Positions 22,475 to 35,400 of a stretch of DNA of 64,000 nt are shown piece after piece. The DNA is from Caprimulgus europaeus (taxonomy: Eukaryota > Chordata > Aves > Caprimulgiformes > Caprimulgidae), in NCBI GenBank assembly GCA_907165065.1, contig OU015528.1, positions 69,049,474 through 69,113,473 of the forward strand, written 5' to 3'. The position numbers and the translations under genes were made by a program. The notes beneath the pieces were generated by a model, which was not told the DNA's origin, did not search any database, and saw only the letters and a list, made by a program, of their open reading frames with translations. Numbering within the stretch: the first letter of the stretch is position 1; every line of letters begins with the position of its first letter.

Positions 22475-25400
22475 GTATGTGTTGATTGACTTGTTCACCA
22501 AGGTGTTTGAAAAATATTTGCCTGAATTTCCATTTATAAGTGGTAGAAGGTGCACAGAATAGGTTAACCTAGTATCAGTGATTAAGTGAAGATTTAGTAG
22601 ATACTGGATTTTTTTTTCTCTCTCTCTATGGACTAGATGTGTTTGCTGTCTGCTAGATTGGGTGCACTTTTGCTCTGTGGTTGAAGCTAGAAAAGTGCCT
22701 TGCAATGACAGTTTAATAGCTATAATTGAGTTGGTGTAACTGAGTTAGATGTAAAAACACTTCACGTTTTGTTTTGCTTTAAATAGTGCGTACAGGCTGA
22801 CCTGAGTTTCTGCCTTAAGAGTGCACACGAAAATTCTTGGCAGTTCTTTGTGTTGTCTGGAGATGAGCAGAATTTTTATTCTTCTGCTTCAGTCATGGCT
22901 GTTAGAACCCTGATTTACTTATGGTAGATGACCTAGGAGGAATCCTGTTGGAGGTTGTGTGATATTCTTTGGTATCTATCTTTGGAATTCCCGTATGAGA
23001 TTCAGGAAATTAATGTATCTCTTTTTGAAGCTGTTTACATTTTGGCTAAATAAAAACCCCATAATCATATGGGCTTCCAGGCCCAGATCTAAGAAGCATT
23101 TTTCAGGATTTTCTGTCCTTGGTTTGGGAGAATGGCCTTAGTTTTGGAGGTTACCTTTGCATACATAAACACTAAAAACACCTTTTACTCTTTATATCTG
23201 TCTAAAATTTAGAAGAGTGGATTCCCTTTAGATGAAATTATGCAAACTTGTGTTCTAGTGCATGACTTCATTGAGATGAAAAATTGAATAACTGCCTTTG
23301 GGGAAGAGCTGGATTGTTCAGCTGTTAATGTGCTTTTATTTTGGGCTCTGAGGTTTTGCAGTATGCTTCCTCTTCAGGCTGATGATAGCTGGAACGTTAA
23401 ACTTCCTGCTTGCTCTGATTGTGAGAAGCTGGAGTGAATTAAGACTGAGCAGGGTAGTTGGGCAAGAGCTCAGATACTGTGTAGATCTAGTTATTTCAAA
23501 TGATACTTTGCATATATGAGCGAAATAGAAACTCAAAGCTTTATCAAAGAAAGACTAAGAAAAACAAACCAAACAATGAAACACAAACCAAACAAAAAAC
23601 TCCGGAAAAACCCAACAAAACAAAACCCTACTCCCCAAACTTGCATGCCTGTGGAAATTAATAAGAATTTAAGTTGATACTAATGTAAATGTCTGTGGGA
23701 ACTTCCCATTCTCATCCTGTATCTTCATAACAAGGTCCTCCCTTGGCAATAATGACATGTTCAATTACATTGTAAAAATAAGGTTTCCTGCTTTTCAGAC
23801 CTAAACCATCATCTTCTCTTACACATTGGAACTTGTGGAAAAGGGTGTCTATTCAACTTCCATTAAAACACCTTTTGAACTTGAAAAAATAAATGGATTA
23901 ATCAAAATAAAAATTATGTAGGTTAAAAAGTGATCTGAAAATAGGCAAAATTGCCCAACAAACTTGGAAGTACTTCAGTTTGGGGAGAAAAAAAAGGGGC
24001 AATACCGGCATTTCACTTCAGTGTAAGGACTGAAAATGTATGTTTTAATACAGAGTAATAAATTTGGGACTGACATATGTAGAGGAGGAAAATATGTAAC
24101 AACACAATACAAATTATGTATTTCAAACTTGATTTGACCTCAATGATAACTTCTCCTTTCCCTCTCCACTTCTCTTCATAATTTCAAAAAGCCACTTCAC
24201 TGGACTTACATGAAGAGAGCTAATCAGAGCTTATGATAATGAAGCATCATTAATTCATGTAACACATTAAAATAATTTCAGATATTAGCTCCATCATAAT
24301 TTGTAAGCCATGGGTAGATTTATTTTAAAGGAAACAACATGTATAGAAGTTCTGAAAAATCTTTTTTTTTTTTTTTTTTTTTTAAATCTGTTTGAGTAGT
24401 TGAACAAAACTGGAAGTTGGAGATATTCCAGGGGTGATTAGGGCACTGTGGCAGTAAAAGCGCACGTCGTAATGATGAGATACCAGATATAAAATTTGTG
24501 TTTTCTGTGAGGTGAAAATAAAACAATTCCTAGGCTTGCTGAACTGAGTTGTTAGTTTGTGTTTAGTTAGTATGAGAGTGAATTGGGTGTGCAGAAAAAC
24601 CTTTGTAATTAAGAAGTTGCAGTAGATTTAAAGAAAGTGGCATTTGTTTAGTAGCTGATATGAATGAATGTTAATATTAGGTAGGATAACTGATGTCTTT
24701 CAGAAAAACTATTGAAAAGCAAGAAGCTTTTGGGAGTAGAAGACAGAACTGGAAACAAAACACAGTATTTGGCAGAACAATAAAAAACCCGACAATTTTT
24801 GCTTTCCCAGATACGGCAGACTCTTGTTTTGAGGTGTTTTGTGAAATTACTGGATTATGATTTTGTTTTTTGTTTTTTTTTTTTCATTTCTGTGAATGTT
24901 TACAAATTGTAGAAGAGCTCTGGCTATTGCTAGCAAACATTTTAAAGGCTGCACTGCATTGAAGTCTGATAAACACCAGCGTTGTGATCATGTTGCTACT
25001 TGATGCCATTTCTGTAGGTGATCCCAAGTGACCTTTAGAATTTACGAAATGCCAATGAAATTTTAAATTATGGAAACTTGGAAGATTTTTACGTGGGTAA
25101 CATCAGTGGGTTTTTACAGGGACAGGAAAAGGCACTTCATGGCGTTGTTGTTGGCAAAATTAGACCCCCCTGTCCTGTGCTTCAGCCAGCAGCTGTCAAG
25201 TCTGTGTTCCAGAGCGTGAAGTTGTTAGTGCTTTTCTGTGTGATCATAGGAATTTGTTATGTATTGCCAGACTTCATGCATTAGGTCAGAAATATTTGTA
25301 GTAAAACCTGTAATCTTGAATTTATTTTGAAATCTTACAGCAAAAAGAGTCCAACCCTTTTGAAGAATTAGGTTAAGGAAAAGAATTATTGCAAAAAATA

Positions 25401-26333
25401 GTTCTAGTGGTGCTCTAGTTGGGACTTAGGTGGATTTTTCTGAAGTCATCTTAGTTCTGTTTGGATTTATCTTTTTGGACATCTTACTGAATTATTCTGC
25501 TACTGTTTTTGCTTGGGGTGGGTAGGGACACCCTCTAAACTTCAGGTTTTACAAAATACAATCTCAAAGTTGTGCTAAATACCAAATCTACAAATGCAGA
25601 ATTCAAAATTATCTGGCGATAATTTTTATTTGTTGTGTTTGCAAAAGGAATGTCATGTTTTGTGATAGAATTGCAGCACAGAGTTGGTAATGCATACTGC
25701 TGCACATCTGTATATATATATATAGGGGACTGAGAAAATAGGGACTGAGAATAATATAAAATAATTAAAAAAAATCATTAACTATACTTTTGTCCTGTAT
25801 AACGGATAACACAGAGTAGACACTACAGTGAAAACATTATTTTGGATTGAAGTTATTTTAGTATGCAAATATTCTTTGTATTTATTTTCATACTTAACTT
25901 CATTTACAAATATTCCTAATTCCAGATGCAGATACGTATTAAAAAACATACCTGCATGATAAATAGTAGATTAATGTAGCTAATATTTATTTGTGTGTGT
26001 GCCACTGATTGGAGATGTTTCTGCAAGCTTTTTTGCTTTCAGTGCTTAAATCCTCTTCAGGAGTATATAGACCAAAATATGGAGAGGTATTTTAATCTTT
26101 GTAAAATTAGGAGTAAAATATGTGGTCCGAAAATTCTCCCTGGCATACTTTCAGTAGTTGATCTGGGATTTTTTTTTCCCCTGAAAATAGCCTCAGACTG
26201 GCTTATTTTTTGCTTTATTGAGGTCATGACCTAAATAAAATAAATGTGTCTTGGCAGTTTAAAACGCTCAATAAACGTACATCACTGCCTGCTTCTTAGG
26301 GTGTTAATAACAACATAGATACATATGTATGCA
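22475..26333 (+). other. RSBN1L: RSBN1L intron 5, proximal part
   Basis: AT-rich intron. It contains an A-rich stretch at about 23545-23640, a 22-base T run at 24362-24383 and a short TA run near 25712. No gene or recognised mobile element. The open frame continues past the donor to 22560 but that part is intronic. Confidence 0.75.
24362..24383. repeat. Poly-T homopolymer (22 T)
   Basis: An uninterrupted run of 22 T within RSBN1L intron 5, flanked by C and AAATCTG. It could be a reversed poly-A of an old retrocopy, but no recognisable body adjoins it. Expect length variation and sequencing error here. Confidence 0.85.
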
Positions 26334-26915
26334 TAGAATCATTGAATGGTCTGGGTTGGAAGGGACCTTAAAGATCATCCAGTTCCAACCCCCCTGCCAT
26401 CAGCAGGGACACCTTCCACTAGACCAGGTTGCTCAAAGCCTCATCCAACCTGGCCTTGAACACTTCCAGCGAGGAGCATCCACAGCTTCTCTGGGGCAAC
26501 CTACCCTCTTCCAGTTTAAAGCCATTTGCCCTTGTTCTGTCACTCCCTGCCCTTGTAAAAAGTCCCTCCCCAGCCTTTCTGGAGCCCCTTCAGGTACTGG
26601 AAGGCTTCTAAAAGGTGTCCCTGGACTTTTTCTTCTCCAGGCTGCACAACTCTGTCAGCCTGTCCTCATAGCAGAGGTGCTCCAGCCCTCGGATCATCCT
26701 CGTGGCCTCCTCTGGACTGGCTCCCGTAGGTCCTTGCCCTTATGTTGGGGGCTCCAGAACTGGACACAGCACTCCAGGTGGGGTCTCATGAGAGTGGAGC
26801 AGAGGGGCAGAATCCCCTCCCTCGACCTGCTGGCCACGCTGCTTGTGGTGCAGCCCAGGACATGGTTGTTGGCCTCTGGGCTGTGAGCGCACATTGCTGG
26901 CTCCACACGTGTCTG
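26334..26915 (-). mobile_element. CR1 LINE, 3' portion (reverse orientation)
   Basis: It begins 'atagaatcattgaatggtct' and 'gggttggaagggacctta', the reversed CR1 tail. It continues through 'agaccaggttgctcaaagcc' and 'caggctgcacaactctgtca' to 'ccaggacatggttgttggcc' near 26870. It is similar in age to the 13.6-kb copy and oriented opposite to RSBN1L. The 185-residue plus-strand frame across it is antisense to the LINE and not a gene. Confidence 0.93.
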
Positions 26916-28152
26916 CTAAAAAATAGGCTCCGTATGTCTGTTAAAGATTGATTATCATCTTGTGTTTAAGGAAGAGTGCTTGAACACCCAGTAAACACAC
27001 TGGGAACCATACCCAACTGTTTGGCTGCCCCGGCCCCTCCCACGGGCCCTGGTGAATCCCAGGGGTGGCCCTGGGAGTGCTGCCCGGTGGGGCCGTGGCG
27101 GTGGGGCGGCAGCCGGAGGTAGGCCTCCAGCTGGCTACTGCCGGTTCCTCACAGCAGCGGAGGAAGGTGCTGTGCTCTTGTCAGCCCTTGGTGGGCTCTG
27201 CAGAGAACGAAGGAGGAGAGTCATCAACCAGGCTCTTTCCGGCTGATAAATTTTCTTTGCAAAACCACTCCAGTGTGAGCTTTATCCTGTGTAAATGAAA
27301 CCTGCATATCACCGCATTAAAAAAACAAACCAGCATGCTAAAAACCAAACAAACCTCAAAAACAACTCATGGAGCTTAGTTTTATGTTTCTGTTGAAGAA
27401 CTGAGGTTGGCTGTTAGATCAGAAAGCGATAAGGATTGTAGGTGGTTTTGCCTTTTGTTAGCTAATTCGAGGTGTTGCCTCTAGAGGAGTGACATCTGTG
27501 GCGTGCATTCTTTGGCGGGAGATGTTGTGGGACAAGAGGTGAATTCTCTTAACAGTTTCAATACAGAGATAAACTCTAATTCAGATTTTGCTCTTCTGCA
27601 GCTCTCTAGTGAGCAGAAACAGGATTGTATTTTTAAGGGATATTTTGTGGAGGGTGCCAGTATTTGCTGCTTACTAGCACTGGGGCAGCTTAATGTAGAT
27701 TCTGCTTTACTGCTGACTCTGAACAAGGTGTTTGGGGTTAAGGTACTAAGCAGCATTTGCCATAACACTAGTCAGACTGCTGCGTACTTGGAGGAACTGA
27801 TGGGCTTACCATATTAGAGTGGTGACAGAGTAAACTCAGCATACCTGGGGCATGTGTCTTTCAGCATCAGGGTAGGCAGAGGTCAATTAAAAATAAAAAT
27901 AATGAGTCTTGTTGACCTTACATAACTGCTTTTACTGCCACTTGTAAAAATTGTGGTTAATTCATTTAACCAATTTAATGAGGTTGTGTTTGAGAATTAA
28001 TCATTTTAGTCTACCTTTTTTCTTCAAAATTATTAAGCTAGAATTGTTACCTTTTTTTTAATTTGCTTTATCCTTGTTTGCAGATTTTCTTTATTATTCT
28101 CCACACCATGTTAGTTTCAGCCTCTCACTGTGCAATTCTCACTCTCCTGTAG
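26916..28152 (+). other. RSBN1L: RSBN1L intron 5, distal part with a GC-rich patch
   Basis: A GC-rich patch at about 27025-27210 stands out ('gccccggcccctcccacggg', 'ggtggggccgtggcggtggg'). From 27481 to 27817 both strands carry open frames of about 100 codons with no identity I recognise. The rest is AT-rich and ends at acceptor 'actctcctgtag' (28141-28152). Confidence 0.6.
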
Positions 28153-28261
28153 GTCTGAGCAGCCTCGTATAACCAAAGACGTAATTTGTTTTCATGCTGA
28201 AGACTTCTTAGAGGTAGTGCAGCGAATGCAACTAGATTTGCATGAGCCTCCACTTTCACAG
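28153..28261 (+). CDS. RSBN1L: RSBN1L exon 6
   Basis: A 109-bp exon after 'ctctcctgtag', with donor GTAAGG at 28262. The first G completes the split tryptophan, giving ...[23 protein letters not shown] and then [18 protein letters not shown]. This matches the RSBN1 family block [16 protein letters not shown]. It ends in phase 0. The H-A-E in FHAED also has HxE form and is the alternative candidate for the first metal ligands. The next intron is only 89 bp. Confidence 0.96.
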
Positions 28262-28350
28262 GTAAGGATGCTATGAACTGTTGATTAGGGTGTCCTATGA
28301 GTCCTGAATCAGAGTTTTCACGCCCCTCCCCCCCTTTTTTTTTCTGCCAG

Positions 28351-29007
28351 TGTGTCCAGTGGGTCGATGATGCAAAACTTAATCAGCTGCGAAGGGAAGG
28401 CATTCGATACGCCAGAATTCAGTTATTTGATAATGACATTTATTTTATCCCAAGGAATGTTGTGCACCAGTTCAAAACAGTTTCTGCTGTGTGCAGTTTG
28501 GCTTGGCATATCCGTCTCAAGCTTTATCATTCAGAGGAAGAACTTCCTCAAAATACAAGTACTGTTGAAGCAGGGACTTCTGCAGACCCCAAGTCTTCGG
28601 TTATTGGACTTCAGACTGACAGCAGGATTTGTACGATAAGCAAACATACCTCCGAAGACACCAAACTTTCAGATGCTCTGCAGGCAAAGTATCTGCAGCA
28701 GGAATTTGTGCCGGTAAAACATGAACCTGTTGCATCTCACCGAATAAAAGAAGAGCCCATGAATGTTGATCTTGCTGAAAAGACAGCGGCACCTAACGAG
28801 GTCGGGGGCCAGAATGTTCAGACTAAATTGGATCACGTTGAATTGACGGCATTTAAGTTGGAAATGGATTCTAAATTTGAACCTGGCAACAAGGACTTAC
28901 AAGGCAAGTTATGCCCTGGAGGCCACGTACATCCAGATGATACAAGACAACATAGTTCATCATATCCAAAACTGCATGGACAAAGAGAGGATGACTTTTT
29001 GTGCTGA
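28351..29007 (+). CDS. RSBN1L: RSBN1L terminal coding exon 7
   Basis: Acceptor 'tttttctgccag' precedes 28351, and the stop TGA is at 29005-29007. The first ~70 residues finish the conserved domain: [60 protein letters not shown]. The histidine of NVVHQF (28465-28467) is the candidate distal metal ligand. The remaining ~145 residues are polar and low in conservation. They carry three SUMO-consensus-like sites: VKHE (28714-28725), IKEE (28744-28755) and FKLE (28852-28863). The ending DDFLC differs from RSBN1, which supports RSBN1L over its paralogue. Confidence 0.95.
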   Translation, partial: CVQWVDDAKLNQLRREGIRYARIQLFDNDIYFIPRNVVHQFKTVSAVCSLAWHIRLKLYHSEEELPQNTSTVEAGTSADPKSSVIGLQTDSRICTISKHTSEDTKLSDALQAKYLQQEFVPVKHEPVASHRIKEEPMNVDLAEKTAAPNEVGGQNVQTKLDHVELTAFKLEMDSKFEPGNKDLQGKLCPGGHVHPDDTRQHSSSYPKLHGQREDDFLC

Positions 29008-29470
29008 ATTTGTATATATGGTTTTAAATTCCTTTTTAAATCTAATGATGTAATAATGTAAAGATTCATAAATTCTGTGAGGCAAGTTTGTGACTTGCCT
29101 TCGCATCTGTTACAGAAAATAGTTATGTAGCTTTGTAACATTCCTCAGTGCCTGTCCATAACTGTGAAGTATCAAAGCACTTAGGGCCAGATGCACTGTA
29201 AACACTGCAGGTTTAACATAAAGAAGTCTTTAAATAATTTTGAGTTTTAGGTTTTAGAGTAGAGCTGACATTTAACATATATATTTTTTGTAAGATGAGC
29301 CAGAATTCTTTTTGACAATTCCAGGCTTTTCCATAGAGCTTATTTATACCAATTTTTTCATTTTAAATGTGTCAGCACTGTAGTGTAAATATCTTTTTTA
29401 AAAAAAATCTTTTTAGTGTGATTTATACTGAAATGTGAGCCACTTAATAAAGGTTCATAATAACAGATTG
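29008..29470 (+). other. RSBN1L: RSBN1L 3'UTR (minimal form)
   Basis: AT-rich sequence from the stop to just beyond the AATAAA at 29446-29451. Longer forms ending further into the spacer cannot be excluded, because mammalian RSBN1L transcripts have long 3'UTRs by memory. Confidence 0.7.
29446..29451 (+). terminator. RSBN1L: RSBN1L polyadenylation signal AATAAA
   Basis: Canonical AATAAA in 'cacttaataaaggttcat', about 440 bp after the stop. T/G-rich 'ttggttttatttttgggtc' follows 18-35 bp later, as expected of a downstream element. Confidence 0.7.
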
Positions 29471-32400
29471 GTTTTATTTTTGGGTCTGCAAAAAATAATT
29501 CAGTTAAACTGCCTCTGTAAATGGTTATGTTTCTACCTGCACTAATGCATAGGATGCCCTTACGCCGCTGTGGGGTGAGGAGCTGTAGCAAACTGAGGCA
29601 GAGCTGAGGCATTCTTTGAAAATCAAGATCAGTCAGAATGCAGAATCAGTCCTCCCTTCACAGGATTCCTGGCAGGAGCTCATTAAAGGCACTCCCCAAA
29701 CTCCTGCTGTCAGAGGTTAATGTGGAACAGAGGCAAACCTCCTCCTTTTGGGAGGACAGCTGGACACCCAGCAGGCTCCAGGAGCACCACCAGTAACTGT
29801 GCGCATCTCTCCAGATGAGCCAGTGCAAGGGAGCAAACTCCCTTCTGTGGTTTCCTCTCCTTCTGCTCAAGCCACAGTTATGACAGTTCCATTTCACATT
29901 AAAAACAACGACCACCCCACTCAAGTTAAATCAGTTATCTGAATAACATTAAACCAGATAATATTTAAATGGTTACTTGCCAAGCTATAAAGACCTCAAC
30001 TTTAGCAGTGACCTGTAACTCATGGAGACACATTTGGATTTGAATTGCTCCCTATGCTGATAATAGCCTCAGGCAATAAAGATACCAATGTGTCTAGGAG
30101 GAAGATTCCTCATGGGTCCCAGTTTTAATGAAACAGCTCTTGCTTTCAGAAAATAATAGTGGCGTCCAGGTTAACTGTTCTCCTCTCTGCCTGCCTATGG
30201 AACGCTTGCGTTCTCTTAAGCTGTGTTCTGAGGGAAGAGGATTTCAAGGCTAGCTAGCATCTGATGTGGTAATGGCAAAAAATCTGTCATTTAACTTATT
30301 TAATTCTTTGTGTAACATATTACTGTATAGTTCAAACGCATCTGAATTGTACTTCTTTTTCAGGTAGCTACAAATAGCAGTAAACTGCCCTACAGCCTGT
30401 CCTTCAACTCAGTATTTAAAACTTCAGATCCTAGGCCTCTTGTTATTTCCCAAAACCTCTACACGTTTTTTTAAAAATTATTTTTCCCTATAACTTTCTG
30501 AAAGCTGTACATCTGTATGTGGCCAGTTTGTAACCTTTGACACACTTAGGGGTCACTTTGGCTTCATTTGTAGCAATAGAACAATGTGATTTCCAGGTGA
30601 TGTCTTAATTCAACTACCTGAGGCCCTTTTGTTGAAAATGTTGGGGGTTTTTTTTGCATATAGGTTGTTAAAATTAAAAATGTTACTGCCTACTTGCACC
30701 TGCCATAAAATCAGCCATTTAAACGATGAGTGCCCTGATTTGTTTAAATCTAGAATAGGTTCGTCAAGGAATTATTAATTAAATCAATATTTGAATTGCT
30801 AAACATTACTCCTATGTAGCCATAATTACGTATTAGAGAAGCAATAGAAACATGAATCTCTTGCATGTGGCTGATATGTCCTTAAGTCTTACTGCTGTTT
30901 TCTTTAATGCTGGCTAAGAGATTACTACCAGTTCTGCAGCCTCAGGGATCTCGCTTTCCCCTCACGCCATGAGCAAATGATTCATGTGTGACATGGTCAG
31001 TTATTACTCTAGCAGATTCTGATATAAAAAACTAACTGGGTCATGTAAGAGTTTGAGCCTTCCTGATAGAAATGTGGTCTCAGCTGCCTTTGTGTTTTCT
31101 GGATTATCTGGAAGCTTCCACCCATAATCTCTTTGGCTTGATGAACATCCGTACACAATTACGTGGCCTTCCGTTGCCGTTCTCTGTGCCGGCCGCTGGA
31201 GAACAGGAAAAGAGGAGAGCTGCAGGTTGCAGTTTCCACCAAGCTGCAGCTTTCCGAGTGGGTTAGCACAAGGCTCCAGCTTTATCAAAACCAGCCTTGC
31301 CAGATACTGCTTTTAAAAAAACCCAAACAACCAAACAAAACTATTTAGTACAAAAATAAAAAATCCTATTTGCATGCTGGGGATCCATGTGCTGATCATT
31401 CATTCTGGTTCAAGTTGGTTTTTTGGTTTTCTTTTTTTTTCAAATCTGTCAGATTTTAGTGAAGTGTATACATCCCCCTTGACAGCAAACAACTTTCTTC
31501 ATCATAGGCCCTGTCCAGACTGAAAAAATAGATCTTTGAAAATGATTTAGCAAACACAACTACACTTGAGAGTAGAATTTTGTTTCCTTTTGAAGACCTG
31601 CTCAGTGGTATTGGTTGATATGGCCTCAGACTTCTGCTCAGGTATGTCTTGGTTTTGAAATTTTGCTTCTAAACTGCCTACATCTCAACCCTTTTTTCTT
31701 TTTTTTTTTTTAATCACTTTCAGAATTTCAAGGGATTAAAAAAAAAACAGTGGCAGTTTTGCAGTTTTTATGCACCCTTTGTTTTTGATTTTTGAAATGG
31801 ACTAGATTCTCATTTTTAGACAGATTTCCTTGCAGACAGAATATGAACAATACGGGGATTACCAGTGGCTATTGGAACTCCCTTTGTGTTCAGAGGTGTG
31901 AACAGTCTGGGTTGCCTGGCTGTGTTATTAGTGTGTGTGTCTTACTTAGCTTTTAAAAAAACAGTTTGTCCTCTGCCTGTGGTGTTCCCATTTTGATGCA
32001 GTGACTCTTGAAGAAGAGAGTACCTTTCCTGAGAATTTCAGCTCCCACATTGTTCATTAGTCTGTCAAAGCCTTGCTTTGGTTTCAAGTGGTCCTATGCT
32101 ATAACCTTTATTCCTGCCACATAAAAATTCATATCCAGACTTCTGCTTCAGCAATAAATCTCTTATGCCTTCTGATGTACTGAAACTAGTCTTTGCTTAT
32201 TGCTTTTTCCCCCCTCCCTGGATTTCAGTTTATATATAAAACTTTCTGTTATTTCAGCTGAAATCTCCAGTGTTTTAGTTGTCTCTCTTGGCCCTTGTTC
32301 TTCTGCAGATTGGAAAAATCTGCTTAAGGCCTGTTGCCTGTACTGCAATGGTATTGGCTGACATCTGTGTGTTTGCAGTGGTGTTCCAGTTAATGACATG

Positions 32401-35400
32401 ATGTGCAGAAATTTAGACATGTTTTCCTAGATATTGGTACCATATTTGTGGGTAGCAAAGAATTGCATTGTTGCTGTCACTACCAATAGCTTTCAAGATG
32501 ATAGTTACTTTTGTTTTTTAAAAAGTAATGGATCTTTTGCATTTCACTGGCAACTGACTTCCTGTGTTACATACAAGTGTTACTCAGTGTTGTGTCATCC
32601 CCCAGCCCTCCAAATGCCTGCAAATTGAAACAGCATTTTCATTACAGGTACTGCTGGCATGCAGATTTTCCCTTCCTTGTTACTATAGTGAATATTTCAA
32701 TACTTCTTTAACTGAAATATTAATTCTATCTAGTATTAGAAATAAAGTATTATTTCAGAGGGTGATGATTTAAGTATTCATCTGTGAAAGAATTCCTTGG
32801 TGATAAATAAAATTGATTTTTAAGCAGATATACATGTGCACAGTAAATAAGTTGACATTGCAAATGATGTAGGAAATGGAAACATAAAATGTAGAATGCT
32901 GTGAGACAGATCTGAACATTACAGATTTGGAAAATTGAATAAGTCTTCCAAGAAACACAGGACTGGTGTTCATTGATCAGAATTACTGTTTTCTGACACC
33001 TGCATGTGAATAAGGATGCTGAATTGATTGAAATAAATCCATGTTTTCTCCATGCTCATTGGCAAAATAAACTGCTGTTGAGATAGTAGACCACCACCTG
33101 ACCATACTAGGATGAAAACTGTCCTAATTCTGATCAAGAGAGAAAAGAATTTTGCAGGCTTCTCAAGTGTAATTTTATTCCATTTTTTAGTGGTCAGATA
33201 AGTAGAGGACCTTGTCTTTTGGCAGACCAGTGCCTGGTACCTGACTGTGAATGTATAGCAGAGGGAAATGGAAAGGACAGATTTTCACTGATGTGTGCTT
33301 CGCTGTGAATGACACTGTTGAGAATGTTTTCATTGAGGGTGAGTCACTGTGTTCAGCTGAGATTTTACTTTCTCAAACGGATGAAATGCACTTTAAAAAC
33401 TGTGTAATAGGCGATACTGATATTTTGTGCAGATCCCACTGAATTTGCAGCATACATGGGAAAATTTGATTCCCATCAGTCACTCATTTCGCTTTTCTTA
33501 GAAGTGCAAATTATTTTGTGTTCTGTTCAGAAGCAGTGATTAACTTCACAATGTCTAGGTTGTTATTAGAATCATCAGGGATACTGAGTTTGCAAATTTA
33601 GTGTATTATATTCTAACCACTGTTTTTCTCTGTGCTATGATGCTAATATTTCTTCTGCTTTGGAGCCATGCTGTACTTGAGTGCCAGCTAAACACTGATC
33701 TTCTCATGTTCTGGTCATGCTGATAGATGAGCCTACTGATGAGGGCATTAGTCCTAAATAGTCCTTTAATATTTGGTGTACAGTTATGATAATCTGATAC
33801 AAACATTGATTAAAACAGCAGTTTAAACTTCCATTTTTATCAAGTTTGATTTTTCAATAACTGTTTTAATATTTTGTCTTCTTTTACCAATTGATTTCCA
33901 GTTCACCTGAATGAAAGTGCAGTGTTTGTTAGAGCTTAGGCCTGTGTTTTAAGGACTATGTATTTTTATCTGGTTACACTGAGACAAAATAGGGCCGTTA
34001 GCTGAGAAAGCTGTTCCCTAAGTGTCTCATGAAAAAGAAAACCTTTGAGAATTCGACCTGTGTGTGGAAGACAAATGTAACCTAAGTCAAGACTACTAAA
34101 GCTATGTCCTAAGCGTGCAGTGACACTCAGGTACTTGTCCATCTAACTGATGCAGTTGACACCTTTTAATCTGAGAAATTAAATTTCTAGACTAAAGAAC
34201 ATCTTTCAGCAGCGATTACTTTATCAACTTCAGAAGGAACACTGAGCTAAAAACTAACACAGATCAACTGAGCTTGGGTTCTCATTTCTTCCCTATTTCT
34301 TGCTCTCATTGCTGCTGTTCTGCGCTGTATGAAGGCTTTTCCTACATTTGCCTGCTTGTGATGTAGGTTTTGTTAGAAAAGGCAGACTGAAGGAAACAGC
34401 ATTACTGAGTTGCAGATTTTTCTACTCTTTACCCAACTTCAGCACAAGTACAAGGAGGAAATGTTGAATGAATATTGAATAGTACTGTAGTGGCCCAACT
34501 GCAGTGATTCCTTTAACTGCCTTAGTCCACAGAGCCTGGTGCTGTTCAGCAGCAAGTTGATACCCAAGCCTGTTCAGATCTGAAAGGCTCATACGGGAGA
34601 CTAACTCCATCCAAACTTTAAATAACAATAAAACAATAACACAATAACTTTAAAACAATAAAGGTACAATGAAAAGGTACATTCTTTTTCCAACTTAGCA
34701 TAGTTATTTTTACCTCAATCTTAATGGGGGAAAAAAAAAAGTGTGATGTGTTACATGATAGTGCTATGCTTTCTGTGCTAATAAATGTAAAGAACTTATT
34801 TCTGAGGATGCAGTTATTCCGGAGCTTTACTACTGAAAAACAATGTTACTTGTTCCCAAAATAATGGTGTTGAAATAAGTAACATCTAATGTTGCTAGAA
34901 TTCAGAGTTTCTGGGAGTCTCATAAATTTCACTTTCATCAGTACCTTTGTGTTATGCAACTTTTAAACTGGGCAAATGTTAATCTTGGTTACTCCAAGAT
35001 TTTTGTATTTATACAACTCTGCATATATGTCAGAAAATATTACTGCTTCCATCTCTTAAATTGTTGTGTAACTTAGTCCTGTGCTAGCTTATTTTTTGTC
35101 ACCTGTGCCTAGCAGTGTTTTGGGTGCAAGTAGACGTGTCCTTGGAACATTCAGGTTAAAGTTTGTTGAGGCTGGGGATGTATATGTCACACAATTGTAT
35201 TTTTCAAATATAAAAAGAATAGAAAACTGGATACTATTCTAAAATGATGAGAAATCAAGAAAGGTATGAATAGGTAATTGAAAATTTTGGTTTCATGACC
35301 TTTCACACGTGTGCATTGAGTATTTTCCTTAATCAGAAAAAAGCACATACTGACCTGCAGTGCATGCTGAAGCATTCAAGCTTGTATAAATGAAGAGAAA

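Larger units (their letters stand above)
1..29470 (+). other. RSBN1L: RSBN1L transcription unit, 5'-partial
   Basis: This is the extent of the RSBN1L gene visible here: the end of intron 1, six coding exons and the 3'UTR. All exons are bounded by AG and GT, and the split codons agree at every junction, so the spliced frame stays open for 618 residues to the stop at 29007. Human RSBN1L is about 846 residues by memory, which leaves roughly 230 residues for the missing exon 1 to the left. No in-frame stop or frameshift interrupts the exons, so the gene looks intact. The family (RSBN1, RSBN1L, nematode DPY-21) is nuclear, and DPY-21 and mouse RSBN1 are reported as JmjC-type H4K20me2 demethylases. 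For RSBN1L that activity is inferred. Confidence 0.93.

Noticed and set aside
25710..25726. TA microsatellite
   Set aside because: Short run of ordinary simple sequence without further structure.
26329..26886. 185-residue plus-strand ORF
   Set aside because: Antisense to a CR1 element; not a host gene.
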